The position numbers and the translations under genes were made by a program. From positions 246,631 to 310,098 of the forward strand of contig NZ_LLYB01000071.1 of NCBI RefSeq assembly GCF_001440475.1: a stretch of 63,468 bases of DNA, in the 5' to 3' direction. Position 1 is the first letter of the stretch, and each line of letters begins with the position of its first letter. Source of the stretch: Bradyrhizobium lablabi (GTDB taxonomy: Bacteria; Pseudomonadota; Alphaproteobacteria; Rhizobiales; Xanthobacteraceae). The notes under the pieces were generated by a model. It did not search any database and was not told the origin of the DNA. It worked only from the letters and a program-made list of their open reading frames with translations. Positions 33,716-42,968 of this stretch are shown piece by piece.

Positions 33716-35452
33716 ATGCGTAGCGCGAGTGAGGGCGGGCGTGGGCGCGTAGGGGCCAGCCTGTGGGTTTCGCTCCTCCTCGCGATCCTCGGCTTCCTCG
33801 TCGTCTATCCGATCCTGATGCTGCTGCTCGGCGCCCTTACCGACACCAACCCGGTGGTCGATGGCATCCAGCTCAGTCACCTCTCGGTCACGAATTTCCT
33901 CACCGTGCTGGCGAACCCGAATGTCGCGGAGGCGCTCGCCAACACGCTGATTGCCTGCGGCGGCGGCACGCTGATTGCGGTCGCGGTCGGATTGCTGTTT
34001 TCCTGGATCGTCGTTCGCACCAACACGCCGTTCAAGGCGGTTATCGCCGCCGCGAGCATTTTGCCGTTGTTCGCGCCGCCGCTGGTCGCGGGCGTCGCCT
34101 GGGCCATTCTGGGCTCGCCGAAGACCGGCCTGATCAACACCGTGTTCAAATGGGCGGGGCTGGACTGGCGCGTCGATTTCTATTCGATGTGGGGATTGGT
34201 GTTCGTGTTCGGCATCTACTATGCGCCCTACGTCTACATGTTCACCTCGTCAGCCCTGCGCAACATGGACCCGAGCCTGGAAGAGGCCGCCGAGATTTCC
34301 GGCGCCAGCGCGTTCGCGACGCTGTTCACGGTGACGTTTCCGTTGATCATGCCGGCGATCGTCTCGGGCATGCTGCTGTCGTTCATCGTTATGCTCGGCA
34401 TCTACGGCATCCCCGCGGTGCTGGGCGCGCCGACCAACCTGTCCGTGCTGACCACCTATATCTTCAAGCTCACCAACTGGTCGCCGCCGCTGTACAACAC
34501 CGCCGCGGCGGTTGCGATCATCCTGATGGTCGTCACGGGTTTGCTGGTGTTTCTGCAGCACAAGGTGCTGAGCGGCCGCAGCTATACTACCGTCGCCGGC
34601 AAGGCGTTCCGGCCGCGCAGCCTCGATCTCGGGCGCTGGCGCTGGTTCACCTTCGGTCTCGGCATCGTCTATCTCCTGATCGTGGTGGTGCTGCCGTCGC
34701 TGGCGCTGATCGTCGCGGCATTCCGGAAATTCATGTTTATCCGCGACGTCTCCAGCCTGTTTGACGCCAGGCAGTATTCGCTGATGCATTTTCAGAGCAT
34801 CTTCGACAATCCCTTGACCATGCGCTCGATCTACAACTCGGTCGAGGTCGGCATTATCACCGCCGTGGTCGGCGGCGCGCTGGCGTTTGCGATCGGCTAC
34901 ACCATCCACCGTACCCAGGTGACGGGCCGGCGCTGGATCGACGTGATCTCGACCTTGCCGGTCGCGATCCCCGGCCTCGTGGTCGGCGTCGCCTATCTCT
35001 GGGCTTGGATCGGCGTTCCCGGCGGTCTCTACGGCACCATCTGGATCCTGGCGCTGGCGTTCATCGCGCGCTTCATGCCGGATACGGTCAAGTCGCTGTC
35101 GACCTCGTTCCTGCAAATCCATCGCGAACTCGAGGAGGCGGCCTGGGTCTGCGGCAAGGGCGTGCTCGGCACCATCAGGACGATCGTGCTGCCGCTGGCG
35201 CGGCCGGGTGTGATGGCCTCGATGACGCTGCTGTTCGTGCTCGCGATCCGCGAACTCGGCTCGTCGCTGTTCCTCTACACCAGCAACACCATGGTGATGT
35301 CGGTGCTGCTGCTCGACTATTACGAGGGCGGGAACCTCGGAAAGACCGCGGCATTCAGCCTGGTGCAGACTGTTCTGCTCGGCGTGCTGATCGGCGGCGC
35401 CAACTATTTGTCGCGCGGTGCGGCGCAAGGCAGCGTCGCCCGGACCGGATAA
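33716..35452 (+). CDS. iron(III)/AfuB-type ABC transporter permease, fused two-domain
   Basis: A 578-residue inner-membrane protein with two copies of the binding-protein-dependent permease domain. EAA-like loops are near EEAAEISGASAFATLF (first half) and EEAAWVCGKGVLGTI (second half). About 12 helices are present. It is the first gene of a permease, binding protein and ATPase operon. The ATG at 33716 is the best start before the first helix, though its ribosome site is weak. The class carries ferric iron, thiamine or phosphonates; the substrate here is not determined. Confidence 0.85.
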   Translation: MRSASEGGRGRVGASLWVSLLLAILGFLVVYPILMLLLGALTDTNPVVDGIQLSHLSVTNFLTVLANPNVAEALANTLIACGGGTLIAVAVGLLFSWIVVRTNTPFKAVIAAASILPLFAPPLVAGVAWAILGSPKTGLINTVFKWAGLDWRVDFYSMWGLVFVFGIYYAPYVYMFTSSALRNMDPSLEEAAEISGASAFATLFTVTFPLIMPAIVSGMLLSFIVMLGIYGIPAVLGAPTNLSVLTTYIFKLTNWSPPLYNTAAAVAIILMVVTGLLVFLQHKVLSGRSYTTVAGKAFRPRSLDLGRWRWFTFGLGIVYLLIVVVLPSLALIVAAFRKFMFIRDVSSLFDARQYSLMHFQSIFDNPLTMRSIYNSVEVGIITAVVGGALAFAIGYTIHRTQVTGRRWIDVISTLPVAIPGLVVGVAYLWAWIGVPGGLYGTIWILALAFIARFMPDTVKSLSTSFLQIHRELEEAAWVCGKGVLGTIRTIVLPLARPGVMASMTLLFVLAIRELGSSLFLYTSNTMVMSVLLLDYYEGGNLGKTAAFSLVQTVLLGVLIGGANYLSRGAAQGSVARTG

Positions 35453-35489
35453 CAAAAACGAACGGCAAGAAGAAAGGGAAGGATTGGCT

Positions 35490-36524
35490 ATGACTGGAAG
35501 GATCCTCACCAACATCGTCGCAGCCGCCGGTATCGTCGGCCTTGCACTTACCTACGGCGCATCAGCGCAGGCGCAGGAATTCGGCTCGCCTGAATTGATC
35601 GCGGCGGCGAAAGCCGAAGGCAAGCTGGTATTCTACACCGCGAATTTCGCCGAGGTCGAACAGCAGGTCATCAAGGCCTTCAACAAGCGCTTCCCCGAGA
35701 TCAAGGTCGAGATGGTGCGCGCGCCCGGCGGCCAGTTGATCACGCGCGTGAAGACCGAGGCGGCGGCCGGCAAATTGATCGCCGACGTGGTCGATCACTC
35801 CGACCGCGCGCTGATGCAGCCGATGGCCGACATGTTCCAGGATTATGCGCCGCCGAACGCGGCCGACTACAATCCGGACGCCCAGATCGCCCCGCAGCTC
35901 TGGCCGCGCGCTACGCTGGTGTGGTCGATCGCCTACAATACCGAGCTGGTCAAGAACCCGCCCAAGACCTGGATGGACCTCACCAAGCCCGAATACAACA
36001 AGCTGACCGGGCAGGTGATCGCGCCATCAGGCGGCACCACATGGACGCGGGTGATGTTCGAGCGCCAGGTGCTCGGAGAGGACTACTGGGCCAAGCAGGC
36101 GGCAACGCGGCCGGTGCTGTACCCATCGGGTGCGCCGATGTCGGATTCGCTGGTGCGCGGCGAAATCGCCATGGGGCCGTTGCTCTACAATGCGATCTAT
36201 CCGAAGCAGAAGGACGGCGCGCCGATCCAGATCTTCTTCCCGCCCGAGGGCGCCCCGGTCAACCCCTACGCCACCGGCATTCCTAAGACCGCCGCGCATC
36301 CCAACGCGGCAAAGCTGTTTCTCAACTGGTGCCTGTCGAAGGAGGGCCAGACGTTCATGATCAAGGAGCTCGGCAATCTCACCTCCCTGAAGGTGCCGCC
36401 GGCTTTTCCGGAAGGCTTTGATCCCAAGGTGGTCAAGGTCTGGTTCCCCAAGTTTGACGACTATGTGAAGTTGCACACGGCCTGGGTGGCCGAGTGGAAC
36501 AAGACCTACGGCTACGCCCAATGA
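35490..36524 (+). CDS. AfuA/FbpA-like ABC transporter substrate-binding protein
   Basis: A 344-residue periplasmic protein with a leader ending near SAQAQEF (residue 29). It is a type II binding protein of the AfuA/FbpA class (GKLVFYTANFAEVEQQVI near residue 45, DVVDHSDRA near 92, NPYATGIPKTAAHPNAAKLF near 257). GAAGGAT lies before the ATG. It sits between permease and ATPase genes of the same system. The two adjacent iron-ligating tyrosines of FbpA are not obvious, so iron is not certain. Confidence 0.85.
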   Translation: MTGRILTNIVAAAGIVGLALTYGASAQAQEFGSPELIAAAKAEGKLVFYTANFAEVEQQVIKAFNKRFPEIKVEMVRAPGGQLITRVKTEAAAGKLIADVVDHSDRALMQPMADMFQDYAPPNAADYNPDAQIAPQLWPRATLVWSIAYNTELVKNPPKTWMDLTKPEYNKLTGQVIAPSGGTTWTRVMFERQVLGEDYWAKQAATRPVLYPSGAPMSDSLVRGEIAMGPLLYNAIYPKQKDGAPIQIFFPPEGAPVNPYATGIPKTAAHPNAAKLFLNWCLSKEGQTFMIKELGNLTSLKVPPAFPEGFDPKVVKVWFPKFDDYVKLHTAWVAEWNKTYGYAQ

Positions 36525-36552
36525 TCGTCACAGCAGTGGAATTGTCGGACCG

Positions 36553-37656
36553 ATGACGGCGACCCTCGAAGTTACCGACCTGCGCAAGCAGTTTGCGATC
36601 GGCCGGCCGGCGATCGATGGCGTCAGTTTCGGCGTGCCGGCCGGCGAGATCGTGGTTCTGCTCGGCCCCTCCGGCTGCGGCAAGACCACGACGCTGCGCT
36701 GCGTCGCCGGGCTGGAGCATCCGACATCGGGCGAAATCAGCATTGCCGGCAAGGTCGTGTCGTCGCCCGAACGCGGCATTCTGGTGCCGCCGCGGTTGCG
36801 CGATCTCGGCATGGTGTTTCAGTCCTATGCGGTGTGGCCGCATATGACGGTGCGGCAGAACGTGGTCTATCCGCTCAAGCACCGAAAATTGTCGCGCACC
36901 GAGGCTCGCACCAAGGTCGACGAGGCGCTCGAACTGGTCGGCCTGTCGGAATATGCCGACCGGCCGGTGGTCGCGTTGTCGGGCGGCCAGATGCAGCGCG
37001 TGGCGCTGGCGCGCAGCATCGTCTACCGGCCGCAATTGCTGCTGCTCGACGAACCGCTGTCGAACCTCGACGCAAAGCTGCGCCTTCGGCTTCGCGACGA
37101 TCTACGCGCGATCCTCAAGCAGACCGGGATGACCGCGTTGTACGTCACGCACGACCAGGCCGAAGCTGTGGTGCTCGGCGACCGCATCGGCGTGATGCGG
37201 GATGGCGTGCTGCTGCAGATGGATACGCCTGACGCGATCTATAACCGTCCGGCGGATCTGTTCGTCGCCAATTTCACCGGCGCGACCAACGAGCTTGCGG
37301 GCACGCTGGTGTCACGCAACGGCCAATTCGGCACGGTCGATTTCGGCGAGGGGCGGCGCGGCGAGGTGGCGCTGCTGCATTCGCTTAGCCCCGATGAGAA
37401 GGTGCGCATTGCGCTGCGGCCGGAAAACATCACCATCGGTCCGCACAACGGCGCCAACATCTTTTCCGCCCGCGTTCTCGATCGCCGCTATCAGGGCACG
37501 CAGACGGCCTACGGCATCGAACTGTTCGGCCGGCGGCTGGAGGTGGTCGAACTCGGCACCGCGGCTCGCCATCAGGTCGGCGTGGAGACCCAGGTCTCAC
37601 TGCCGAAGGAGAGTTGCTGGGCCTATCGCGATACTGGGCCCGTGGCATTAGAGTAA
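36553..37656 (+). CDS. ABC transporter ATP-binding protein, FbpC/PotA-like
   Basis: A 367-residue ATPase with Walker [12 protein letters not shown] near residue 36, the signature LSGGQMQR near 143, Walker B LLLLDEPLSNLDAKLR near 162, and a C-terminal TOBE-type domain. It completes the importer begun at 33716. It ends five bases before the convergent gene on the other strand. Confidence 0.88.
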   Translation: MTATLEVTDLRKQFAIGRPAIDGVSFGVPAGEIVVLLGPSGCGKTTTLRCVAGLEHPTSGEISIAGKVVSSPERGILVPPRLRDLGMVFQSYAVWPHMTVRQNVVYPLKHRKLSRTEARTKVDEALELVGLSEYADRPVVALSGGQMQRVALARSIVYRPQLLLLDEPLSNLDAKLRLRLRDDLRAILKQTGMTALYVTHDQAEAVVLGDRIGVMRDGVLLQMDTPDAIYNRPADLFVANFTGATNELAGTLVSRNGQFGTVDFGEGRRGEVALLHSLSPDEKVRIALRPENITIGPHNGANIFSARVLDRRYQGTQTAYGIELFGRRLEVVELGTAARHQVGVETQVSLPKESCWAYRDTGPVALE

Positions 37657-37661
37657 CTGGC

Positions 37662-38450
37662 CTAGGCGCTCGGGCTCAATCCGAGCCGTGCATAGATCCG
37701 CCGTGCATAGGCGCCGAATTCATCCGTTGTCTTGATCGGCAAAGCCCGCGGAAACGGCAGCTCGATCGGAAAATACTCCGCCATCCGCGCCGGGCCAGCG
37801 GTGAGCACGGCGCAATGCGAGGCGAGAAATACCGCTTCCTGAATCGAGTGCGTCACGAACAGGATGGTCTTGCCGCTTTCGCGCCAGATCCGCAGCATTT
37901 CGAGGTTCATCTGCTCGCGGGTCAGCGCATCGAGCGCGCCGAACGGCTCGTCCATCAGGATCAGCTTTGGGTCGTGGATGAAGGCGCGCGCAATCGCGGT
38001 GCGCTGCTGCATGCCGCCGGACAATTGCTGCGGATATTTGTCCTCATAGCCGGCCAGCCCAACCAGGTTGAGCAGATCGCGGGCGCGGTCCCGCGCCGCC
38101 TTCATCGGCAGGCCGACGATCTCGGCGGGCAGCAAAACGTTATCGAGGATAGTTCGCCATTTCAGCAGCAGCGCCTGCTGGAACACCATGCCGATGTCGC
38201 GCGCGGGGTCGAACGGTGTTCTCGCATTGCCGATCTTGATGGTGCCGCCGTCGGCGTCGTGCAATCCGGCCAAAATCTTCAGTACGGTGGTCTTGCCGCA
38301 GCCCGAGGGGCCGACGAGTGACACCAGCTCGCCCTCGTTCACGTCCATGGTGACGTCGGAGACGGCGAGGAACTCTGCGCCCTTGGACCGATAGACCTTG
38401 CGGACGTTCTGCAGGCTGATGAAGGGTTCTTCCGCCGTCATGCCAGCCAT
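37662..38450 (-). CDS. ABC transporter ATP-binding protein, nitrate/sulfonate/THI5 type
   Basis: A 262-residue ATPase with Walker [12 protein letters not shown] near residue 44, the signature LSGGMQQR near 145 and Walker [13 protein letters not shown]. The sequence is typical of the SsuB/TauB/ThiZ group. It overlaps the DapA-like gene by 13 bases and ends the minus-strand cluster whose permease lies at 41365-42135 and whose binding protein is at 42969. Confidence 0.88.
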   Translation of the reverse strand: MAGMTAEEPFISLQNVRKVYRSKGAEFLAVSDVTMDVNEGELVSLVGPSGCGKTTVLKILAGLHDADGGTIKIGNARTPFDPARDIGMVFQQALLLKWRTILDNVLLPAEIVGLPMKAARDRARDLLNLVGLAGYEDKYPQQLSGGMQQRTAIARAFIHDPKLILMDEPFGALDALTREQMNLEMLRIWRESGKTILFVTHSIQEAVFLASHCAVLTAGPARMAEYFPIELPFPRALPIKTTDEFGAYARRIYARLGLSPSA

Positions 38451-39499
38451 TTCTGCAGGTTCGCCTTCACGAAGGCGTCGTCGGAGAGATCTGCATGCTC
38501 GCGGCAGACGCGGTCGATCTCCTGCATCTGGCCGGGGCTAAGCCCCTCGGCGGGATCGAGGCACCAGAGGCCCTGCATCAATCCTTGCCGGCGCAGGATT
38601 TCATGGCAGCCGGCGATGCAGCCATGGAAATTATTGGCGACGTCGAAGAACGCGCTGTTGCAGTCGGTGACGCGGGCGTCCAGCGCCAGCAGGTCGGCCG
38701 GCACGGCCTCCTTGCCGCGCGCGGCCTTGCACATCTCGAACTGCATGATCGCGCTCGCGGTCCACACCGACCAGTGCCCGAGCAGGCCGCCCCTGAAGTA
38801 GGCGCGGGTGGTGATGCCGTTGTCGCGCAGGTCGAACGGCAAGGTGAGGTCCAGCAGGATATGGTCGTCATTGCCGGTATAGAGCGCGACCCGGTCGAGC
38901 GCGCCGGCGGCTGCCACCCCGCGCAGCACGTCAAGCGTCCGGTAGCGGTTGAACGGCGCGATCTTGATCGCGATGACGTTGTCGATGGCCGCAAAGCGCC
39001 GCCAGAAATCGGCGCTGAGGATGACGCCGCCGACCGCCGGCTGCAGATAGAAGCCGACCAGCGGGATTTCGCGCGCGACCGCCGCGCAATGGGCGATGAT
39101 GTCGTCCTCGGATGCCGATTTCATCGCAGCAAGGCTGAGCAGGCCGGCGTGATAGCCGATGCTGCGTGCGGTTTGCGCCTCCGCAACGGCTTGCTTGGTC
39201 GGACCGGCGAGCCCCGCGACCATCGCGACCGGCCGCCGGGTCCATGAAGCGGCGGCCTCCGCCGCCAGTTCCAGCACCGGACGGTACAGGCCGACGTCGC
39301 GGATCGCGAATTGGGTGGTGTGGACGCCGACGGCGAGGCCTCCGGCGCCGGCATCGAGGTAATAGCGCGTCAGCGCGCGCTGATGTCTGACATCGAGCGC
39401 GCGGTTTGCATCGAGCGCGAGCGGATGCGCCGGCAGCACGGTGCCGTCCGCAATCAATTTTCGAATCTCGGCCTTGATCTCGCTGTGGTGCATCGGCAC
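38438..39499 (-). CDS. DapA-like (dihydrodipicolinate synthase family) aldolase/lyase
   Basis: A 353-residue TIM-barrel protein that recalls the DapA/N-acetylneuraminate lyase family. The Schiff-base lysine is probably in NVIAIKIAPFNRYR near residue 179. GAGGLAVGVHTTQFA near 52 and GYHAGLLSLAAM near 114 are family-like. It is longer at the C-terminus than DapA and contains several cysteines (NNFHGCIAGCHEI). Such enzymes split or form pyruvate-type adducts. The partners in this cluster suggest a small catabolic pathway for the imported compound, substrate unknown. Confidence 0.75.
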   Translation of the reverse strand: MPMHHSEIKAEIRKLIADGTVLPAHPLALDANRALDVRHQRALTRYYLDAGAGGLAVGVHTTQFAIRDVGLYRPVLELAAEAAASWTRRPVAMVAGLAGPTKQAVAEAQTARSIGYHAGLLSLAAMKSASEDDIIAHCAAVAREIPLVGFYLQPAVGGVILSADFWRRFAAIDNVIAIKIAPFNRYRTLDVLRGVAAAGALDRVALYTGNDDHILLDLTLPFDLRDNGITTRAYFRGGLLGHWSVWTASAIMQFEMCKAARGKEAVPADLLALDARVTDCNSAFFDVANNFHGCIAGCHEILRRQGLMQGLWCLDPAEGLSPGQMQEIDRVCREHADLSDDAFVKANLQKWLA

Positions 39500-39502
39500 T
39501 TC

Positions 39503-40327
39503 CTATCCAAATTCCGGCCCGGCAACGGCGAACGGCAGTTGCGCAGGCGGCGCGGTGGGACGGCCAAAGCGCATGCGCTGAAACGGCCGCTCGATATTCC
39601 AGCCCGACTGAACAAGCCCGTTGAGAAACTCGTCCTGGGAATGGACGGCATCGATCAGAAAGGCACCGGTCTCGGAGCCGACAATGGCGTCCACCAGCGA
39701 CAGCGCCTGGTCGGGTCGATCGGCCAGCAATGGCCCGATCTGCCGGGCGGCGCGACCGTCGCGGACGAGGGTCATGGCCCGGCCATCCGAGACGATGCGC
39801 GAGCCCGGTCGCGTGGAAAATTCCGACAGCAACGTGCTGCGGTCGAAGCCCATGGCGCTACTATCGCGCGACGCCAGGGCGTCGAGGCTGCCGGCCGCCA
39901 GTGGCCGCGTCGCGGTGGCGCCTTGCGGCCGTTCCAGCCGCAGCCGCCGCAATTGCAGCGTTGGCGTGAAGCCGAGCGGACCGTAGACGGTGGCGCCGGC
40001 CGGCGTCGCATCCAGCCAGGCGGTGAGGCCGCGCCGCGCGGCGGCGCCGAGGCAGGCGTCGACCAGTCTTGTCGCAATGCCACGGCGGCGAAAGTCTGCG
40101 GTCACCAGCACCATGCTGATCCAGGCATTGCCCGCCGAATAGGGCAGCAGTGCCGCCGACGCCACCAGCCTCGCGCCGTGACGCATGCCGAACACGACGC
40201 CATTGCTCAGGAAAAAACGCCAGTCGGCTTCGTTCTGGTTCCAGCCGGCTTCGGTCGACAGCACCAACCCGGCCGGCGCGTCGCCGACGTCGAGCTCGAC
40301 GATGTCGATCGGCTCAATAGCGGCCAT
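39503..40327 (-). CDS. GNAT family N-acetyltransferase
   Basis: A 274-residue protein with the acetyl-CoA binding region VTADFRRRGIATRLVDACL near residue 76. The first 130 residues fit a GNAT domain and the rest a second, degenerate domain. It overlaps the epimerase-like gene by 14 bases and lies four bases from the DapA-like gene, so it is part of the operon. The acetyl acceptor is unknown. Confidence 0.8.
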   Translation of the reverse strand: MAAIEPIDIVELDVGDAPAGLVLSTEAGWNQNEADWRFFLSNGVVFGMRHGARLVASAALLPYSAGNAWISMVLVTADFRRRGIATRLVDACLGAAARRGLTAWLDATPAGATVYGPLGFTPTLQLRRLRLERPQGATATRPLAAGSLDALASRDSSAMGFDRSTLLSEFSTRPGSRIVSDGRAMTLVRDGRAARQIGPLLADRPDQALSLVDAIVGSETGAFLIDAVHSQDEFLNGLVQSGWNIERPFQRMRFGRPTAPPAQLPFAVAGPEFG

Positions 40328-41351
40328 CGCGCACCTCGTATTTGGTGGGCTTGCCGAGGCTCGGCATCGATCGCGATACCCAGTCGGCGGTCCAATTGAT
40401 GAGCTGCTCGGTATCGACGATCGGCAGGCCCAACAGTTTTACCGCCTGCGACGTGTCGGTGAGCCACGCCGTCGGCTCCTCCTGGCCGGTGATGACGGGG
40501 GCGCGGCCGAAGCGCTGGCCGAATTTTGCGGCGAGTTCGCGCACGGCCAGGATTTCATGACCGCTGACATTGATCGGCGAGGTCGGCGTATCGCAATGCG
40601 CCAGACATCGTAGCGCCTGCGCGGAGGCATCGCCCTGCCAGATGAAATTGACGTGGCCGAGGCTGACGTCGATCGGCTTGCCCTGCAACACCTTGCTCGC
40701 GATGTCGTGCAACACGCCGTAGCGCATGTCGATCGCGTAGTTGAGGCGGAACAGCCGGCCGGGTGTCGAGTATTTCCGCGAGAAGTATTCGAACATGCGC
40801 TCGCGCCCGACGCAGGATTGCGCGTATTCGCCGGGCGGGTTCGGCGCCATGTCCTCGGTAGAGCCCTTACCGTTGACTGGCACGAACGGATAGACGCAGC
40901 CGGTCGAGAACGCGACGATGCGCGAACTCGCAAACGCCTGCGCGACCAGGGCAGGGACGTGCGAGTTCATTGCCCAGGTCAGCGAGAGATCGCCTTCCGC
41001 GCCGAACTTGCGGCCGGCCATGAATACGATATTCGGAATCTTGGGCAGCGCCTTGATCGCGGCCTCGTCGAGCAGGTCGCAGTTGATGGTCTCGACGCCG
41101 CGGGCCTGCAGCCAGTCTTTTACGGCCGAATCGCTGAAGCGGGCGACGCCGATTACGCGCCGCTCAGGCGCGGCCGCTTTCGCCAGACCGGCCAGCGTCG
41201 GACCCATCTTGCCGGCGACGCCCAAGATCATGATGTCGCCGTCGACCTTGCGGAGATCGTCGATCAGCGCCTGGCTCGGGCGGCACAGCAGTTCGTCGAG
41301 CGCTGCGATATCCGCAATCGTCTGGGGCAGGGTGTCGCGTGTCAGCAGCAT
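40314..41351 (-). CDS. NAD-dependent epimerase/dehydratase family protein, atypical active site
   Basis: A 345-residue extended-SDR protein with a glycine-rich nucleotide loop ILGVAGKMGPTLAG near residue 42 and FSTGCVYPF near 148. In the active-site position, where family members have YxxxK, this protein reads EYAQSCVGRE: the tyrosine is kept but the lysine is a cysteine. The enzyme may bind NAD without classic catalysis, or use a different proton relay. It lies 14 bases downstream of the permease gene in a tightly packed operon. Confidence 0.75.
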   Translation of the reverse strand: MLLTRDTLPQTIADIAALDELLCRPSQALIDDLRKVDGDIMILGVAGKMGPTLAGLAKAAAPERRVIGVARFSDSAVKDWLQARGVETINCDLLDEAAIKALPKIPNIVFMAGRKFGAEGDLSLTWAMNSHVPALVAQAFASSRIVAFSTGCVYPFVPVNGKGSTEDMAPNPPGEYAQSCVGRERMFEYFSRKYSTPGRLFRLNYAIDMRYGVLHDIASKVLQGKPIDVSLGHVNFIWQGDASAQALRCLAHCDTPTSPINVSGHEILAVRELAAKFGQRFGRAPVITGQEEPTAWLTDTSQAVKLLGLPIVDTEQLINWTADWVSRSMPSLGKPTKYEVRDGRY

Positions 41352-41364
41352 GTTTCTTCCCGTC

Positions 41365-42135
41365 TTATTGCAGCCGGATGTCCCGGACGACGAACATCCG
41401 CTCGAGGCCGAGCACGAGCCCGTACAGCGCGACGCCCAGCAATGTCAGCAGCACCACCGCCATCACCATCGCGGGGGTATCGAGCGACGACTGCACCTGG
41501 ATCATGAGGTAGCCGAGCCCCCGCTCGGAAGCGATGAACTCGCCGACGATGGCGCCGGCCACCGCCAGGATCGCACCCACCTTCATCCCGGAAAACACGT
41601 AGGGCAGCGCACCCGGCAACTGGATTTTGCGGAACAGCGTCCAGCGCGAGCCGCGCAGCGATTTCACGAGATCGAGCAGATCCGGCTCCACCTCGCTCAG
41701 ACCTCGCGCGGTGGTGAGCAGGATCGGAAAGAAGCAGATCGAAAACGCGATCAGGATGTTCGGGAAGATCCCGTAGGAGAACCAGACGATGAACAGCGGG
41801 CCGAGCGCGACTTTCGGAATCATGTTCAGCGTCACGAACAGCGGCAGCAGCAACAGGCTGACCAGCGGCGACCAGGTGAACATCACGGCCAGCATGATGC
41901 CGACCACGGCGCCGAGGCAGAACCCGCCGAGAATTTCGGCTGCCGTCACCGCAAGATTGGAAAGCCAGGCATAGCCGGGCGTGCCCAGCGTCTTGATGGT
42001 TGCAAGCGGCGAGGGCAGGATGAATTTCGGTACCTGGAAGAAATCGACCAACACCTGCCAGAGCACGATCACGGCGAGATGCACGACCAGGATGATCGCG
42101 AAAGACCGTGCCGATCCGCCATCACCGCTTAACAC
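41365..42135 (-). CDS. ABC transporter permease, nitrate/sulfonate/THI5 type
   Basis: A 256-residue inner-membrane protein with six helices and an EAA-like loop near LDLVKSLRGSRWTLFRKIQLP. A GTG at 42135 with AAGGGAG upstream gives the usual family length. The longer TTG frame starts inside a palindrome at 42204 and is less likely. It is the first gene after tetR in the minus-strand cluster. Confidence 0.82.
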   Translation of the reverse strand: MLSGDGGSARSFAIILVVHLAVIVLWQVLVDFFQVPKFILPSPLATIKTLGTPGYAWLSNLAVTAAEILGGFCLGAVVGIMLAVMFTWSPLVSLLLLPLFVTLNMIPKVALGPLFIVWFSYGIFPNILIAFSICFFPILLTTARGLSEVEPDLLDLVKSLRGSRWTLFRKIQLPGALPYVFSGMKVGAILAVAGAIVGEFIASERGLGYLMIQVQSSLDTPAMVMAVVLLTLLGVALYGLVLGLERMFVVRDIRLQ

Positions 42136-42203
42136 CGCATACTCCCTTGGCCCGCGCCCGGTTCCCGAGCCGCGTAACGGCAATCTATCGCGGCCTCTCT
42201 CGG

Positions 42204-42225
42204 TAATCAACCATCTGGTTGATTA
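42204..42225. promoter_or_regulatory. candidate TetR operator upstream of the permease gene
   Basis: Perfect ten-base arms TAATCAACCA and TGGTTGATTA flank TC. It overlaps the tetR stop codon and lies about 70 bases before the permease GTG. A looser copy is at 42871-42890, before the tetR start. Confidence 0.65.
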
Positions 42226-42870
42226 AGGGCGCAGCGAGTGCATCACCAGATCGACCACGTGCTTGCGGCGGGCTTGCCGGGCGGCCTTGCTCGACAGGTC
42301 CTTGCCGAAGATCGCCGACAGGGTCGGCGTATTCGAAAAGTAGAAATAGCTCAGGCCGGCAATCGAGATGTAGAGGTGAACGGGATTGATACCCCTGCGG
42401 AATATGCCGGCCTTCACGCCCTGGGAAAGGGTGGTCGAAACGAGGCTGACCAGCGGCGAATGCATCGCTTCCAGCTTGCGCGAGCCGCGGACATGGCGGG
42501 CGCCGCCGCGATTTTCGTCGTTCAGCAGCACGATGAAATCGGGGTGGGCGGCGAGGTAATCGAAGGAACTTTCGATCAGCTTCTTGATCGCCTGCTCGGG
42601 CGGCAATCCCTCGAGGTTCAGCTCGCGCTCCTGGGCGCGGATTTCCTCATAGACCCATTCCAGCACCGCCAGATACAGTGCGTCCTTGTCGCCGAAATAG
42701 TGGTAGACAAGCTGCTTGTTGACGCCCGCCCGCGCGGCAATCTCGTCGACGCGGGCGCCGGCGAGGCCGCTATCCGCAAATTCGCGGCGCGCCGCGGTGA
42801 GCAGCTTCTTGCGGGTCGCGGCCGGATCGCGCCGCTGCGGCTTTAAATCGTCGGATCGTTTTCTGGGCAT
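42223..42870 (-). CDS. TetR family transcriptional regulator
   Basis: A 215-residue repressor with the N-terminal helix-turn-helix at about residues 20-65 (ARRDEIAARAGVNKQLVYHYF-like region, here VDEIAARAGVNKQLVYHYF near 43). The ATG at 42870 is directly downstream of a palindrome, and a 42891 start is less likely. It lies between the divergent binding protein gene and the permease operon and probably controls both. The ligand is likely the transported compound or a product. Confidence 0.88.
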   Translation of the reverse strand: MPRKRSDDLKPQRRDPAATRKKLLTAARREFADSGLAGARVDEIAARAGVNKQLVYHYFGDKDALYLAVLEWVYEEIRAQERELNLEGLPPEQAIKKLIESSFDYLAAHPDFIVLLNDENRGGARHVRGSRKLEAMHSPLVSLVSTTLSQGVKAGIFRRGINPVHLYISIAGLSYFYFSNTPTLSAIFGKDLSSKAARQARRKHVVDLVMHSLRP

Positions 42871-42890
42871 TTCCAACCAAATAGTTGACA
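42871..42890. promoter_or_regulatory. candidate TetR autoregulatory operator
   Basis: The imperfect palindrome TTCCAACCAAATAGTTGACA shares CAACCA and GTTGA with the perfect site at 42204-42225. It is immediately upstream of the tetR start and about 80 bases before the divergent binding-protein start. Confidence 0.5.
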
Positions 42891-42968
42891 AGTCGTCTGG
42901 TCCCTTGTTGCATTGGTAGCGTCACCGAACAGCGACGACAAGATCGGTTGCAGAACGAGGAGGGTGCA

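Noticed and set aside
34250..35515. 421-residue minus-strand frame opposite the permease
   Set aside because: It is full of His, Arg, Gln and Asp runs with no plausible fold; the plus strand encodes membrane helices.
42135..42210. TTG start of the permease at 42210
   Set aside because: It lies inside the perfect TetR palindrome without a ribosome site. The GTG at 42135 has AAGGGAG upstream and gives the normal length.
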